NCBI GenBank assembly: GCA_023455425.1
Contig: JAEYCM010000026.1
Span: 1-64,000 of the forward strand
DNA length: 64,000 nt
Direction of reading: 5' to 3'
Source: Bacillota bacterium
GTDB lineage: Bacteria > Bacillota > Clostridia > Christensenellales > CAG-138
How positions within the stretch are numbered: position 1 is the stretch's first letter; every line of letters begins with the position of its first letter. The translations under genes and the position numbers were made by a program. The notes below the pieces were generated by a model, which saw only the letters and a list, made by a program, of their open reading frames with translations, was not told where the DNA came from and ran no database searches. Positions 51,262 to 60,457 of this stretch are shown here, piece after piece.

Positions 51262-53358
51262 TTACGTCCGTTCCAGTTCAAAATCAATGTTTCGTGCGTC
51301 CATATGCACTGCCGCCACGCGGACTGAAACCGTATCGCCGAGCCGGTAAACCCGCCCGTGGCTGCGTCCTACCATACGATAGCCTTTTTCATCGAAGACG
51401 TAATAATCGTCATCGAGCGTGCTGGCGCGAACCAGCCCTTCTACCGTATTGCCCAGCTCGACGAAAAAACCGAAGGACACCACGCCAGCAATAACACCGT
51501 TGAAGCTTTCGCCGATGCGTCCCTTCATGTATTCGCACTTTTTCAGATCGTCCACAGCACGCTCCGCTTCCATGGCGACGCGCTCCCTCCGGCTTGTGTG
51601 CTCCGCGATTTCGTGCAGGGAATCGTTGAGCTTATGCACCTGCTTCTCATTGAGTTCGCCGTGCAGCATCATTTTGATGATGCGGTGGCCGATGAGATCG
51701 GGATACCGCCGTATGGGGGAAGTAAAGTGGCAATAGCGCTGCGCCGCAAGGCCAAAATGCCCCAGGCAGAGTTCCGCATAACGCGCCTTCTGCATGGCGC
51801 GCAATACCACCTTGCTGACCACGTTCTCCTCCGGCGTGCCCTGCGCAAGGTCCAATACCTTCTGAATGGCCCTGGGCTGCACGTCCTTGATGTTGCGTAT
51901 GCCGTAGCCAAGCGTCTGCAAAAACGCGTTGAGTTCGGTCAGCTTTTCCTTGTCCGGCGCTTCGTGCACGCGGTAGAGGAATGGCGCTTTGAGGTCATAC
52001 ATATGCTGGGCTACGGTTTCGTTCGCCAGCAGCATGCACTCCTCAATGATGCGGTTCGCGATGCCGCGCTCCGATTTTTCGATATTGACAGGCCGGCCCT
52101 TCGTGTCGAGTTTAATGCTTGCTTCCGCCAAATCAAAATCGATGCTGCCGCGCTTGACCCTGCGCGCGTTCAAAACGCCGCAGAGCGTTTCAAGCTCTTT
52201 GAGCATGGGCACGATCTCCGCGTACTTTTTCTGCTGCGCGGTGTCCCCCTGCAGCAGCTTTGTGATATCCTCATACACCAGGCGGTACTTGGAACGGATG
52301 ACGGTTTCCGCAAGCCTGTGCCTTAATACCTTGCCCGCGCCGTCGATCTCCATAAAGCAGGAGAGCGTCAGCCGGTCCACGTTGGGGTTTAGTGAGCAGA
52401 TGCCGTTTGATAACTCCTCGGGCAGCATGGGGATGACGCGATCCGTCAAATATACGCTGGTGCCACGCTGCAAAGCGTCCCGGTCAAGCGCGCTGCCTTC
52501 CTTCACATAATGCGAAACGTCCGCAATGTGTACGCCCAGGTACAGGTTGCCGTTTGAGAGCCGCTCCAGGCTGATGGCGTCGTCAAAGTCCTTTGCGTCC
52601 GCGCCGTCAATGGTGAAGATCATCTTGTCGGTCAGGTTTTCGCGGGTGATGAATTCATCCGCGGCGACCTCTTTGCCGATCTGCCTCGCCTGGCGCGCGG
52701 CGCTTTTTGTAAACGTCTCCGGCAGTTGGAACTGGCGGATAATGGAAAGCACGTCCGTCCCCGCGTCGTCCTTGTTGCCGAGTATCTCCGTAATGGCGCC
52801 AAGCATCGGCCGCCTGCCGTCCGGGTATTCAAGTATTTCCGCAACGACCTTATCGCCCGGCTTTGCCTTCATGGTGCGGTCCCGCGGGATGAAAAGGTCC
52901 ACGGAGACGCGCGTTTCATCCGGCACCACATAGCCGCTCATACGCGCATCCTGCTCAAATGTACCCACAATCTGCGTGAACGCGCGCTGGGCGATGAGCG
53001 CTACCTCCGCCTCCGGCGAGCCGTTGCGGCTGAACTGATCCGTATAGCGCACCCAGGCGGTATCCCCGTGCATGGCCCCGTGCATGGCGTCGGCAGGCAC
53101 AAACGCGTCCTGTCCGCCGCCCTGCGGCACAAAAAAACCAAAGCCCCTTGAATGCCCCTGTATCCTGCCTGCCGTAAGCCCGGTATGCTCCGGCAGGGCA
53201 AGCTTCCGTTTTCTGGTGAGCAGGATGCGGTTCTTTTGCAAAAGCTCGGTGACCGCCGCCTGCGCAGCCTCTTTTTCTTCCTGAAATTGTTCCATCAGTG
53301 CTTCGGGGGAAAGCGGTTTACCCGCCGCCGTCAGCGCCTCTATAATCTTTTCCTGCAT
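51262..53358 (-). CDS. rnr: Ribonuclease R
   Basis: A 698-residue 3'-to-5' exoribonuclease. N-terminal winged helix and cold-shock OB folds, then the RNB catalytic domain with FTIDGADAKDFDDAISLE (the metal Asp residues) and ending HFTSPIRRYPDL, and the S1 domain near the C-terminus (FNGVIAGVVSFGFFVELGNTVEGLV). It degrades structured RNA and, with tmRNA-SmpB, the mRNAs of stalled ribosomes. It follows secG in the Firmicutes order secG-rnr-smpB, though smpB is elsewhere here. Confidence 0.96.
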   Translation of the reverse strand: MQEKIIEALTAAGKPLSPEALMEQFQEEKEAAQAAVTELLQKNRILLTRKRKLALPEHTGLTAGRIQGHSRGFGFFVPQGGGQDAFVPADAMHGAMHGDTAWVRYTDQFSRNGSPEAEVALIAQRAFTQIVGTFEQDARMSGYVVPDETRVSVDLFIPRDRTMKAKPGDKVVAEILEYPDGRRPMLGAITEILGNKDDAGTDVLSIIRQFQLPETFTKSAARQARQIGKEVAADEFITRENLTDKMIFTIDGADAKDFDDAISLERLSNGNLYLGVHIADVSHYVKEGSALDRDALQRGTSVYLTDRVIPMLPEELSNGICSLNPNVDRLTLSCFMEIDGAGKVLRHRLAETVIRSKYRLVYEDITKLLQGDTAQQKKYAEIVPMLKELETLCGVLNARRVKRGSIDFDLAEASIKLDTKGRPVNIEKSERGIANRIIEECMLLANETVAQHMYDLKAPFLYRVHEAPDKEKLTELNAFLQTLGYGIRNIKDVQPRAIQKVLDLAQGTPEENVVSKVVLRAMQKARYAELCLGHFGLAAQRYCHFTSPIRRYPDLIGHRIIKMMLHGELNEKQVHKLNDSLHEIAEHTSRRERVAMEAERAVDDLKKCEYMKGRIGESFNGVIAGVVSFGFFVELGNTVEGLVRASTLDDDYYVFDEKGYRMVGRSHGRVYRLGDTVSVRVAAVHMDARNIDFELERT

Positions 53359-53473
53359 AATCCTTATACTATAATCCTTATACTTTCTTTTGCTGCTTAC
53401 TTTGCAGCCATGCTGCTTTTATCGTACCCGCTAATGCGCCGCTTCAACCCAACAGCAGGACAATCGACCAAAA

Positions 53474-53503
53474 TGAAAAAACGCCACGCAGCATGCGTGC
53501 CGT
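53474..53503 (-). terminator. Terminator of secG
   Basis: Minus strand: ACGGCACGC / GCGTGGCGT with one mismatch, then TTTTTTC. Confidence 0.75.
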
Positions 53504-53534
53504 TTTCCATACTCCAAATTCGGCGCCGTCCGGT

Positions 53535-53783
53535 TTATGCCACCGACGGCAACGCCACCATGAGAATTGCGAGAACGCCCATTGCGATGGCGAGTATCTT
53601 GGTAAGCTTCTGGAGCTTTGCTTCCTTGGTTGCGGCTTTACCTTTCAAGGAAAGGGAAGAGCTTTCCCCGCCGAACGCCGCGCCAAGACCGGAAGTCTTC
53701 GCCTGCTGCATCAGCACCACAACGATAAGCACCACAGAAACTATGAGCAAAATGATGGTAATGATCAAACGAGGGATATCCAT
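53535..53783 (-). CDS. secG: Protein-export membrane protein SecG
   Basis: An 82-residue, two-helix subunit of SecYEG. The diagnostic loop VLMQQAKTSGLGAAFGG joins the two helices. Start at the ATG at 53783, seven bases after GGAGG. It lies between gpmI and rnr, as in many Firmicutes. Confidence 0.95.
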   Translation of the reverse strand: MDIPRLIITIILLIVSVVLIVVVLMQQAKTSGLGAAFGGESSSLSLKGKAATKEAKLQKLTKILAIAMGVLAILMVALPSVA

Positions 53784-53859
53784 CAAAACATACCTCCATC
53801 CATGACTGCAGAAACCATTCTATCATGCCGGACAGGCCAGCGCAAGCAAAACTTAAAAG

Positions 53860-54053
53860 AATATGAGGTATCGCCGCCTGTGGCGGCGACGAAAGATTAT
53901 TTTATTTAATGGCGGGAGGGCTTCGCCCCCCGCTCCCCCCTGAGGACATACGCACCCAAGCGGCACATCGACCCGCTTAAGAAGTGCGGCAATCACGCAT
54001 ATTTCACCAGGGGAAACAGCTTTTCCGCTGTTTTCCCCCGGTATCGTTTTTTA
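53860..54053 (-). repeat. Dispersed repeat, copy B
   Basis: Inverse orientation to copies A and C. The core at 53895-53933 (minus) reads GCGGGGGGCGAAGCCCTCCC, then GCCATTAAATAAAATAATC, identical to copy A, followed by TCGTCGCCGCCACAGGCGGCGATACC as in copy C. A second stem (GGGGGAAAACAGC against GCTGTTTCCCC) lies closer to the gpmI stop and may end that transcript. Confidence 0.8.
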
Positions 54054-55592
54054 TTACGCTTCGATCAGGCTTTTGCCCGTCATATCCTCGGGTACAGGCA
54101 AGCCAAGAAGCGTGAGCAGCGTCGGGGAAAGGTCGCACAGCCTGCCGCCGTCGCGCAGTTTGGCGTCTCTACGCTGCGAGTCCACCAAGATGCAGGGGAC
54201 CAGGCTGGTGGTATGTGCGGTGAACGGGCCGCCCGTTTCGGGGTCTACCATCATTTCCGCGTTGCCATGGTCCGCCGTAATGATGCAGCGTCCGCCCACT
54301 TCCAGTATGGCGTCCACCACCTGCTTGACACAAGTATCCACCGCGTGTACGGCGGCCATCGCGGCCTCCATAATGCCGGTATGGCCCACCATATCGGGGT
54401 TGGCAAAGTTGAGGATCATAAGGTCATACGCGCCGCTCTTGACGCGCCTGACCGCTTCCTCCGCAACCTCATACGCGCTCATTTCGGGCTTTAAGTCATA
54501 GGTTGCGACCTTGGGGGACGGAATCAGCGCCCGATCCTCGCCGGTATAGGGCTGTTCCACGCCGCCGTTAAAGAAGAACGTCACATGCGCATACTTTTCG
54601 GTTTCCGCAATGCGCAGCTGCGTCCTGCCGAGCTTTGCAAGGTATTCACCCAGCGTATTGGTCAAAGCCACCGGCTGGTACGCCACGTTGACATACGGCC
54701 CAAATGTTTTATCGTATTGGGTCAGCGTCACATAATAGAGCGGGAAGAGCGTGCGCGCAAAGCCATCGAACTCCGGCAGGACAAGCGCGCGGGTGATTTC
54801 ACGCGCGCGGTCGGGGCGGAAGTTATAGAAAATGACGCTGTCGTTCGCGGAGACGGTGGCGACCGGGAGCCCGTTTTCCGTGACCACGGCGGGGAGTACA
54901 AACTCATCCATCACGCCCGCTTCATAGGAGCGCTCCATTGCCGTAACCGCGCTTCCCACCGCGACGCCTGTGCCATACACCATGGCGTCGTACGCCTTCT
55001 GCACACGCTCGTAGCGGTTATCACGGTCCATGGCATAGTAGCGGCCCATGACAGTTGCGATCTTGCCGCAGCCAAGTTCTTTTAATTCCTGCTCCAGCTG
55101 CCCGATAAAGCCCTTGCCGCTGTCCGGGGGAACATCGCGCCCGTCCATAAAGCAATGGATGAACACGCGATTTAGCCCCTTATCCCGCGCGAGTTTTACA
55201 AGCGCGTACAGGTGCGTCAAATGGCTGTGCACGCCGCCGTCCGAGCAAAGGCCCATCAGGTGCAAGGCGGAAGAATGCTTGCGGCAGTTTTCGATTGCGC
55301 CGTAAAACGCGGCGTTGTCAAAGAAATCGCCGTCGGTAATCGACTTGCTGATGCGGGTAAACTCCTGGTATACGATGCGGCCCGCGCCGATGTTCAGGTG
55401 GCCGACCTCAGAGTTGCCCATCTGCCCTTCGGGCAGACCCACATCCATACCGCTTGCGCCGATGCGCGTATGCGGGTATGTATCCCACAGCGCCATCACG
55501 TTTTTGACGCCGTCGGCCGCGATAGCGTTGCCTTCCGTCTCTTTCCGGCAACCAAAGCCATCGAGTATGATCAATGCGGTAACTGCCTTCAT
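54054..55592 (-). CDS. gpmI: 2,3-bisphosphoglycerate-independent phosphoglycerate mutase
   Basis: A 512-residue, Mn-dependent glycolytic enzyme interconverting 3- and 2-phosphoglycerate. LIILDGFG starts the alkaline-phosphatase-like fold; MGNSEVGHLNIGAGR holds the catalytic Ser; FIHCFMDGRDVPP, the RPDRAREITRAL region and ITADHGNAEMM carry the other metal and substrate residues. Start is the ATG at 55592 with GAGG five bases upstream. tpiA lies seven bases upstream, so the two are co-transcribed. Confidence 0.97.
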   Translation of the reverse strand: MKAVTALIILDGFGCRKETEGNAIAADGVKNVMALWDTYPHTRIGASGMDVGLPEGQMGNSEVGHLNIGAGRIVYQEFTRISKSITDGDFFDNAAFYGAIENCRKHSSALHLMGLCSDGGVHSHLTHLYALVKLARDKGLNRVFIHCFMDGRDVPPDSGKGFIGQLEQELKELGCGKIATVMGRYYAMDRDNRYERVQKAYDAMVYGTGVAVGSAVTAMERSYEAGVMDEFVLPAVVTENGLPVATVSANDSVIFYNFRPDRAREITRALVLPEFDGFARTLFPLYYVTLTQYDKTFGPYVNVAYQPVALTNTLGEYLAKLGRTQLRIAETEKYAHVTFFFNGGVEQPYTGEDRALIPSPKVATYDLKPEMSAYEVAEEAVRRVKSGAYDLMILNFANPDMVGHTGIMEAAMAAVHAVDTCVKQVVDAILEVGGRCIITADHGNAEMMVDPETGGPFTAHTTSLVPCILVDSQRRDAKLRDGGRLCDLSPTLLTLLGLPVPEDMTGKSLIEA

Positions 55593-55599
55593 GCGCACC

Positions 55600-56346
55600 T
55601 CAATAATTGACGACCTTGGAGAAATCCTCGGCCTTCAGGCTCGCGCCGCCGATGAGACCGCCGTCAATTTCCGGCATGGCCATCAGTTCGGAAGCGTTCT
55701 TGGGGTTCATGCTGCCGCCGTATTGGATGCGCACCTTTTCGGCAGTTTCCTTGCCGTATACGCTTGCAACCGCCGCGCGCACAACGCCGACGGTCTCGTT
55801 CGCCTGCTCGTTGGTGGCCGTCTTGCCGGTGCCGATGGCCCAGATGGGTTCATAGGCGATAACAAGCTTCTCTGCATCCGCGGCGGAGATATCCTTCAAT
55901 GCGGCAACGGTCTGGCCGGAAACGAACGCGTCGGTTTCGCCCGCTTCGCGCTGATCGAGCGACTCGCCTACGCAGATGATGGGCGTGATGCCCGCAGCGA
56001 TCGCCGCCTTGGCGCGCGCGTTGACGCTTTCATCGGTTTCACCAAAGTACTGCCTGCGCTCGCTGTGGCCGATGATGGCGTAGGAAATACCAAAGGCCTT
56101 GAGCATATCCGCGCTGACTTCGCCCGTGAACGCGCCCTTTGCGGCCCAGTGGATGCTCTGGGAACCAAGCTTGATGTTGGTGCCCGCGATGAGCGGCTGC
56201 ACCACGGCAAGGTCAACATAGGGCGGGCACACGACGACTTCCGCCTTCGCGTCCTTTACCAAGGGAATGAGTTCGGTTACAAGTGCCTTCGCCTCGTCGG
56301 GCGTCATGTTCATTTTCCAGTTGCCTGCGATAATGGGTTTGCGCAT
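55600..56346 (-). CDS. tpiA: Triose-phosphate isomerase
   Basis: A 248-residue TIM barrel enzyme. RKPIIAGNWKMN holds the catalytic Lys, GHSERRQYFGE the His and AYEPIWAIGTGKTA the catalytic Glu and flexible loop 6, followed by QYGGSM. GGAGG precedes the ATG. It sits between pgk and gpmI; repeat copy C lies in the pgk-tpiA gap. Confidence 0.97.
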   Translation of the reverse strand: MRKPIIAGNWKMNMTPDEAKALVTELIPLVKDAKAEVVVCPPYVDLAVVQPLIAGTNIKLGSQSIHWAAKGAFTGEVSADMLKAFGISYAIIGHSERRQYFGETDESVNARAKAAIAAGITPIICVGESLDQREAGETDAFVSGQTVAALKDISAADAEKLVIAYEPIWAIGTGKTATNEQANETVGVVRAAVASVYGKETAEKVRIQYGGSMNPKNASELMAMPEIDGGLIGGASLKAEDFSKVVNY

Positions 56347-56420
56347 GTGTTGAAATCCTCCAATCGTTCAAATCATAACAATACTATTGGGCGCTGCCTT
56401 TACATTGACCTGTTTATAGT

Positions 56421-56589
56421 CCTTAAGGTATCGGCTCTTACAGAGCCGCCGCTAATTTTTTTGTATTGGGGAAACTCCGTTTCCCCAAACCCTTTCCTTG
56501 AGAACGTCCGTACCCAAGGGGCGCGGGGGGCGAAGCCCTCCCGCTATTAAATAAAATAATCCTTCGTCGCCGCCATTGGCGGCGATACC
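56421..56589 (+). repeat. Dispersed repeat, copy C
   Basis: Lies in the pgk-tpiA spacer. Contains GGCTCTTACAGAGCCG, a hairpin GGGGAAACTCCGTTTCCCC, CCTTTCCTTGAG, the core at 56523-56561 (one base different from A and B) and a terminal CGCCGCCATTGGCGGCG hairpin. The end abuts the pgk stop at 56590. Confidence 0.8.
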
Positions 56590-57777
56590 TTACTTATCGT
56601 TGAGCGCGGCCACGCCGGGCAGAACCTTTCCTTCCAGGAACTCCAGCGAAGCGCCGCCGCCGGTGGAAATGTGCGTCATCTTCGCAGCAAAGCCAAGCTT
56701 CTTCACAGCGGAAGCGGAGTCGCCGCCGCCGATGATGGTGGTGCCATCGCAATCCGCGCAGGCCTGCGCCACAGCCTTGGTGCCTTCCGCAAATGCGGGG
56801 AATTCAAACACGCCCATGGGTCCGTTCCAGATAACGGTCTTGGCGGCCTTGATGGTTTCCGCAAACAGCTTGGCGCTTTCCGGCCCGATGTCAAGGCCCA
56901 TCCAGTTTTCGGGGATAGCGTCGGCCTTTACGGTCTGGTGTTCGGCATCCGCGGCAAAGGCGGTGGCGACCACGGTATCAACGGGCAGCAACAAGCTGAC
57001 GCCCTTTTCCTTGGCCTGCGCCATGAGGTCGCGGGCGAGGCCGATGCTTTCCGCATCGAGCAGCGAAGAGCCGATTTCATAGCCCATGGCCTTGTAGAAG
57101 GTGAACATCATGCCGCCGCCGATAATGAGGCTGTCGCACTTGTTCAACAGGTTGGTGATGACGCCGATCTTATCCGCGACCTTCGCGCCGCCTAAGATCG
57201 CGACGAACGGACGGACGGGATTATCGAGCGCTTCTCCCATAATGGAAAGCTCCTTGCCAATGAGGAAGCCGGCCACGGCGGGAAGGTAAGCCGCCACGCC
57301 CGCTGTGGAAGCGTGCGCGCGGTGCACGGTGCCAAACGCGTCGGAAACGAAAATATCCGCCAAGGAAGCAAGCTGGCGGGAGAATTCAGGATCGTTGTCC
57401 GTTTCTTCCTTGTGGAAGCGGACGTTTTCAAGCAGCACGACCTCGCCGTCTTTCATGGCGGCAATGGCGGCCTTGGCGCTTTCGCCAATGGTATCCTCCG
57501 CAAAGGCGACCTTTACGCCCGGAAGATGGGAAGCAAGCTTGTTCGCCACGGGGCGCAGGGAGAACTGCGGGTCCACTTTGCCCTTGGGGCGGCCAAGATG
57601 GGAGCAGAGGATCACTTTTGCGCCCTGCTCAAGCAGGTATTTCACGGAGGGGAGCGCCGCCACAATGCGCTTGTCGTCCGTTACGTTGCCTTCCGCGTCC
57701 AAAGGAACGTTGAAGTCCACGCGCACCAGCACGCGCTTGCCCTTTACATCGATGTCCTGTATGGTTTTCTTTGCCAT
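56590..57777 (-). CDS. pgk: Phosphoglycerate kinase
   Basis: A 395-residue glycolytic enzyme that makes ATP from 1,3-bisphosphoglycerate. RVDFNVPLD, SHLGRPKG, FVSDAFGTVHRAHAS, AILGGAKVADKI and the ATP-site GGGDSASAVKKLG are all present. Start at the ATG at 57777, seven bases after GGAGG, rather than the ATG two codons earlier. No gap gene is visible upstream, where mnmA sits instead. Confidence 0.97.
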   Translation of the reverse strand: MAKKTIQDIDVKGKRVLVRVDFNVPLDAEGNVTDDKRIVAALPSVKYLLEQGAKVILCSHLGRPKGKVDPQFSLRPVANKLASHLPGVKVAFAEDTIGESAKAAIAAMKDGEVVLLENVRFHKEETDNDPEFSRQLASLADIFVSDAFGTVHRAHASTAGVAAYLPAVAGFLIGKELSIMGEALDNPVRPFVAILGGAKVADKIGVITNLLNKCDSLIIGGGMMFTFYKAMGYEIGSSLLDAESIGLARDLMAQAKEKGVSLLLPVDTVVATAFAADAEHQTVKADAIPENWMGLDIGPESAKLFAETIKAAKTVIWNGPMGVFEFPAFAEGTKAVAQACADCDGTTIIGGGDSASAVKKLGFAAKMTHISTGGGASLEFLEGKVLPGVAALNDK

Positions 57778-57950
57778 ATCCATTCCTCCTGCCGTATTAA
57801 TAAATAATTCTTATAACAAGACCATTTCATTTGCACAGACTTCCCCATGCTCTGCTGTTATTTTAACATATCGGGGCGCACGCGCAAGGGGATTCTGGGC
57901 CAATGCGCAATTCGCAGTTAAGAGAATACGCCCGCTTGGAAAAGGCGTGC

Positions 57951-59060
57951 TTATACCAAGAGCCGTTCCGGGACCGCAAACGGCTTTTGGGGGGTGACTT
58001 CATCAATGGGACCCCCGCCCAGGCACTCTTCCCCGGAATAAAACACGGCCCACTGGCCCATAGTCACCGCGCGCTGGGGTTCCAGAAACTTCACCGCTGC
58101 CCCTTCTTCCGTGACCGTTACCTCCACCTGCTGGTCCGGCTGGCGGTAGCGGAACTTGGCCGTGCAGGAAAAGCGTTCCGCGGGAGGAGCTCCCGCGATC
58201 CAGTTGACTTTGCCGCAGGAAAGCGCGGTGGAATACAGTTCCTCCTGCTCGCCCTGCTGGACGATGAGAAGATTGCGGGAAAGATCCTTGCCGATCACAA
58301 ACCAGCTTTCGCCCGAGCCTTCCTTTCTTCCGCCTATCCTCAGGCCCTTTCTCTGGCCCATCGTATAATACATCAGTCCGTCGTGGCGTCCCACGACGCG
58401 ACCGGATAGATCCGCCATATCCCCCGGCTGCGCGGGCAGAAACTGCATCAAGAACTGCTTAAAGTTTCGCTCGCCGATAAAGCAGATGCCGGTGCTGTCT
58501 TTTTTTTCCGCGTTCGCAAGGCCAGATTCGCGCGCAATACGCCGCACCTCGCCTTTTTGAAGCTCGCCGATCGGGAACATGGCGCCTAACAGCTGCTGCT
58601 GAGTCAATCCCGCGAGAAAATACGTCTGGTCCTTGTTCTGGTCGAGCGCACGCTGCAGGCGCACGTTGTCCCCACTGCGCTCCGTGCGCGCGTAATGCCC
58701 CGTCGCCAGATATTCCATATCCGCCGTGCGGGAAAGCTCCAGGAACGCGCGGAACTTGATTTCCGAATTGCACAGCACGTCCGGGTTGGGCGTGCGCCCC
58801 ATCCGGTATTCGGAAAGAAAGTAGGAAAAGACACGCTCCTTGTATTCCTTGGCGAAATTCACCGTGTAGTAGGGAATGCCGATTTTGTCCGCCACGCGGC
58901 GGACATCCTCATAGTCTTCCGCTGCGGTGCAGACGCCGTCCTCCCCCTCTTCCTCCCAGTTTTTCATAAATACGCCCACGACTTCATGGCCCTGCTGTTT
59001 TAACAACAGGGCCGCAACGGCGGAATCCACCCCGCCGGACATCCCAACCATAATCCGCAT
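57951..59060 (-). CDS. mnmA: tRNA-specific 2-thiouridylase MnmA
   Basis: Adds sulphur at U34 of Lys, Glu and Gln tRNAs. 369 residues: the PP-loop MSGGVDSAVAALLL, the PNPDVLCNSEIKF and STGICFIGERNF catalytic Cys loops, and the C-terminal beta barrel. The gene begins five bases after the small HMA protein's stop and has no strong ribosome site, so its translation may be coupled to that gene. Confidence 0.95.
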   Translation of the reverse strand: MRIMVGMSGGVDSAVAALLLKQQGHEVVGVFMKNWEEEGEDGVCTAAEDYEDVRRVADKIGIPYYTVNFAKEYKERVFSYFLSEYRMGRTPNPDVLCNSEIKFRAFLELSRTADMEYLATGHYARTERSGDNVRLQRALDQNKDQTYFLAGLTQQQLLGAMFPIGELQKGEVRRIARESGLANAEKKDSTGICFIGERNFKQFLMQFLPAQPGDMADLSGRVVGRHDGLMYYTMGQRKGLRIGGRKEGSGESWFVIGKDLSRNLLIVQQGEQEELYSTALSCGKVNWIAGAPPAERFSCTAKFRYRQPDQQVEVTVTEEGAAVKFLEPQRAVTMGQWAVFYSGEECLGGGPIDEVTPQKPFAVPERLLV

Positions 59061-59064
59061 ATGT

Positions 59065-59268
59065 TTAAAGTATGGCGATGGACTTTATTTCAAAGCCCGC
59101 TTCCGATATGGCGGTTTTGAGCGCTTCCGTATCCCCGTCCCAGAGGACGTCGGCGCTGCCCACCTGCACGTCGTTTACGGTGGCTTTTAAGTCCGTAAGC
59201 GCCTCTGTGACGCTGCGTACGCAATGCGCGCAGCCCATGCCTTCAATTTCAAGCCTAAAGTGCTTCAT
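59065..59268 (-). CDS. CopZ-like heavy-metal-associated domain protein
   Basis: A 67-residue metallochaperone-like protein with one HMA fold, IEGMGCAHCVRSVTEAL (the MxCxxC site). Start at the ATG at 59268, after AAGGAACACAAC; the longer frame upstream is unsupported. It likely carries Cu(I) or another soft metal, though it is far from copA. Co-transcribed with mnmA. Confidence 0.85.
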   Translation of the reverse strand: MKHFRLEIEGMGCAHCVRSVTEALTDLKATVNDVQVGSADVLWDGDTEALKTAISEAGFEIKSIAIL

Positions 59269-59493
59269 GTTGTGTTCCTTTCCGGCCTTCCTTTGCCTGC
59301 TGTTTTCCCCGGGTCGTTTCAACCAGTATACCACGCAGGAAAAAAAACATGAATGCTGCGGCGCATATGGAATTGCAAAGAAATTGCAAAAACAGGGTAT
59401 CCCGGCTTTGTAACCAATTTTTAAGCCTCTGCGTACTATATACCATCGGCGTCGAACCACGCCAATCGCTCAAAAAACAAGGAGGCTTTTTGT

Positions 59494-59712
59494 ATGAGCT
59501 GTTTCAACAACTTCGGTGGCGATAACAACTGGTGGTGGATTGTTATCCTGTTCATCTTGCTCACCTGCAACGATGACAACTCCTGCATCAACAGTATCCG
59601 TAATGCAGTCTGCGGTGACAACCTCTTCATCATCATCGCGCTGCTGCTCCTGTGCAATGGCAACTGCGGCAGGGACACCTGCGGCATCAGAGACACCTGT
59701 GGTTGCAACTAA
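59494..59712 (+). CDS. Small Cys-rich hydrophobic protein
   Basis: A 72-residue protein with nine Cys and two hydrophobic stretches (WWWIVILFILLTC, LFIIIALLLLC) ending in repeats of RDTCG and CGCN. GGAGG is nine bases before the ATG and a terminator follows. It resembles small proteins in Clostridia annotated as chorion-like high-cysteine proteins, often linked to spores; function is unknown. Confidence 0.72.
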   Translation: MSCFNNFGGDNNWWWIVILFILLTCNDDNSCINSIRNAVCGDNLFIIIALLLLCNGNCGRDTCGIRDTCGCN

Positions 59713-59735
59713 GAGAAAACTTCTGTAAGTAATAA

Positions 59736-59766
59736 AAAAGCAGGATGCCTACCGGCATCCTGCTTT
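59736..59766. terminator. Terminator after the Cys-rich gene
   Basis: AGCAGGATGCC-TACC-GGCATCCTGCT with As before and Ts after, so it can work from both sides. Confidence 0.85.
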
Positions 59767-59843
59767 GCTGTTTCCGAAAAGGATAGTCTTTCCATTCGCT
59801 CAAAACTTGAAACGGTTATCGCATATTTTCTATTCACTAATAC

Positions 59844-59872
59844 TTGACCAAAATAATGGGAAATGGTATAAC
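59844..59872 (+). promoter_or_regulatory. Promoter of the ECF S-component gene
   Basis: TTGACC, 17-base spacer, TATAAC, 31 bases before the TTG start. Confidence 0.75.
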
Positions 59873-59902
59873 GATTCAAAAGGACTTCAGGAGGATGATA
59901 CT

Positions 59903-60391
59903 TTGAACACGCAAAAGCCTGTCAACCGTTTGGCGCTTTCGGGGCTACTGGCGGCAGTTGTCGTCATACTGACCATTGTGACATATTTCCCCATCCCAGG
60001 CGTAGCGGGGGCGTACATCAATCTGGGCGACGTCGGCGTGTACCTTTCCGCGTTCCTGCTGGGTTCTCCCTGGGGCATTCTCGCGGCGGCCATCGGCAGC
60101 GGCCTTGCCGACCTTATTTTAGGCAGCGCCCTGTATGCGGGGCCGACGTTTGTCATCAAAGGGGCAATGGCGCTTGTTGCAGCACTTCTCATCGCCCGCT
60201 GGAAGAAGCCGTTTCCCGCTGTTCTATTGGCAGGGCTTTTGATGCCCGTTGGATATTTTATATTTGAAACCTTCCTCTACGGCGCGGAGGGTGCCGCTGT
60301 GAGCCTCCCCTTAAACGGGCTCCAGTACGCGGCGGGCGTCCTCATTGGATACGCCGTCATCCGTCTGGCGCAGCGGTTCAAGAAAAGCTGA
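59903..60391 (+). CDS. ECF transporter S component
   Basis: A 162-residue, five-to-six-helix substrate-binding subunit of an energy-coupling-factor vitamin importer. Starts at TTG, eight bases after AGGAGG. Features: ALSGLLAAVVVILTIVTYFPIPG, INLGDVGVYLSAFLLGSPWGILAAAIGSGLADL and FVIKGAMALVAALL, matching the ECF_trnsprt group. The EcfA and EcfT subunits are not in this window. Vitamin unknown; no riboswitch seen upstream. Confidence 0.82.
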   Translation: MNTQKPVNRLALSGLLAAVVVILTIVTYFPIPGVAGAYINLGDVGVYLSAFLLGSPWGILAAAIGSGLADLILGSALYAGPTFVIKGAMALVAALLIARWKKPFPAVLLAGLLMPVGYFIFETFLYGAEGAAVSLPLNGLQYAAGVLIGYAVIRLAQRFKKS

Positions 60392-60402
60392 ATAAAAGCA
60401 TG

Positions 60403-60443
60403 AAAAAGCCTTTCCCTGGATTGATCCGGGGAAAGGCTTTTTT
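60403..60443. terminator. Bidirectional terminator between ECF-S and hemerythrin genes
   Basis: AAAAAGCCTTTCCC and GGGAAAGGCTTTTT arms around an 11-base loop; T-runs on both strands. Confidence 0.88.
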
Positions 60444-60457
60444 GATATCGGGAAAAT

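Noticed and set aside
48196..56561. CRISPR array based on repeated 39-base units
   Set aside because: Copies are kilobases apart, in both orientations, with no spacers or cas genes.
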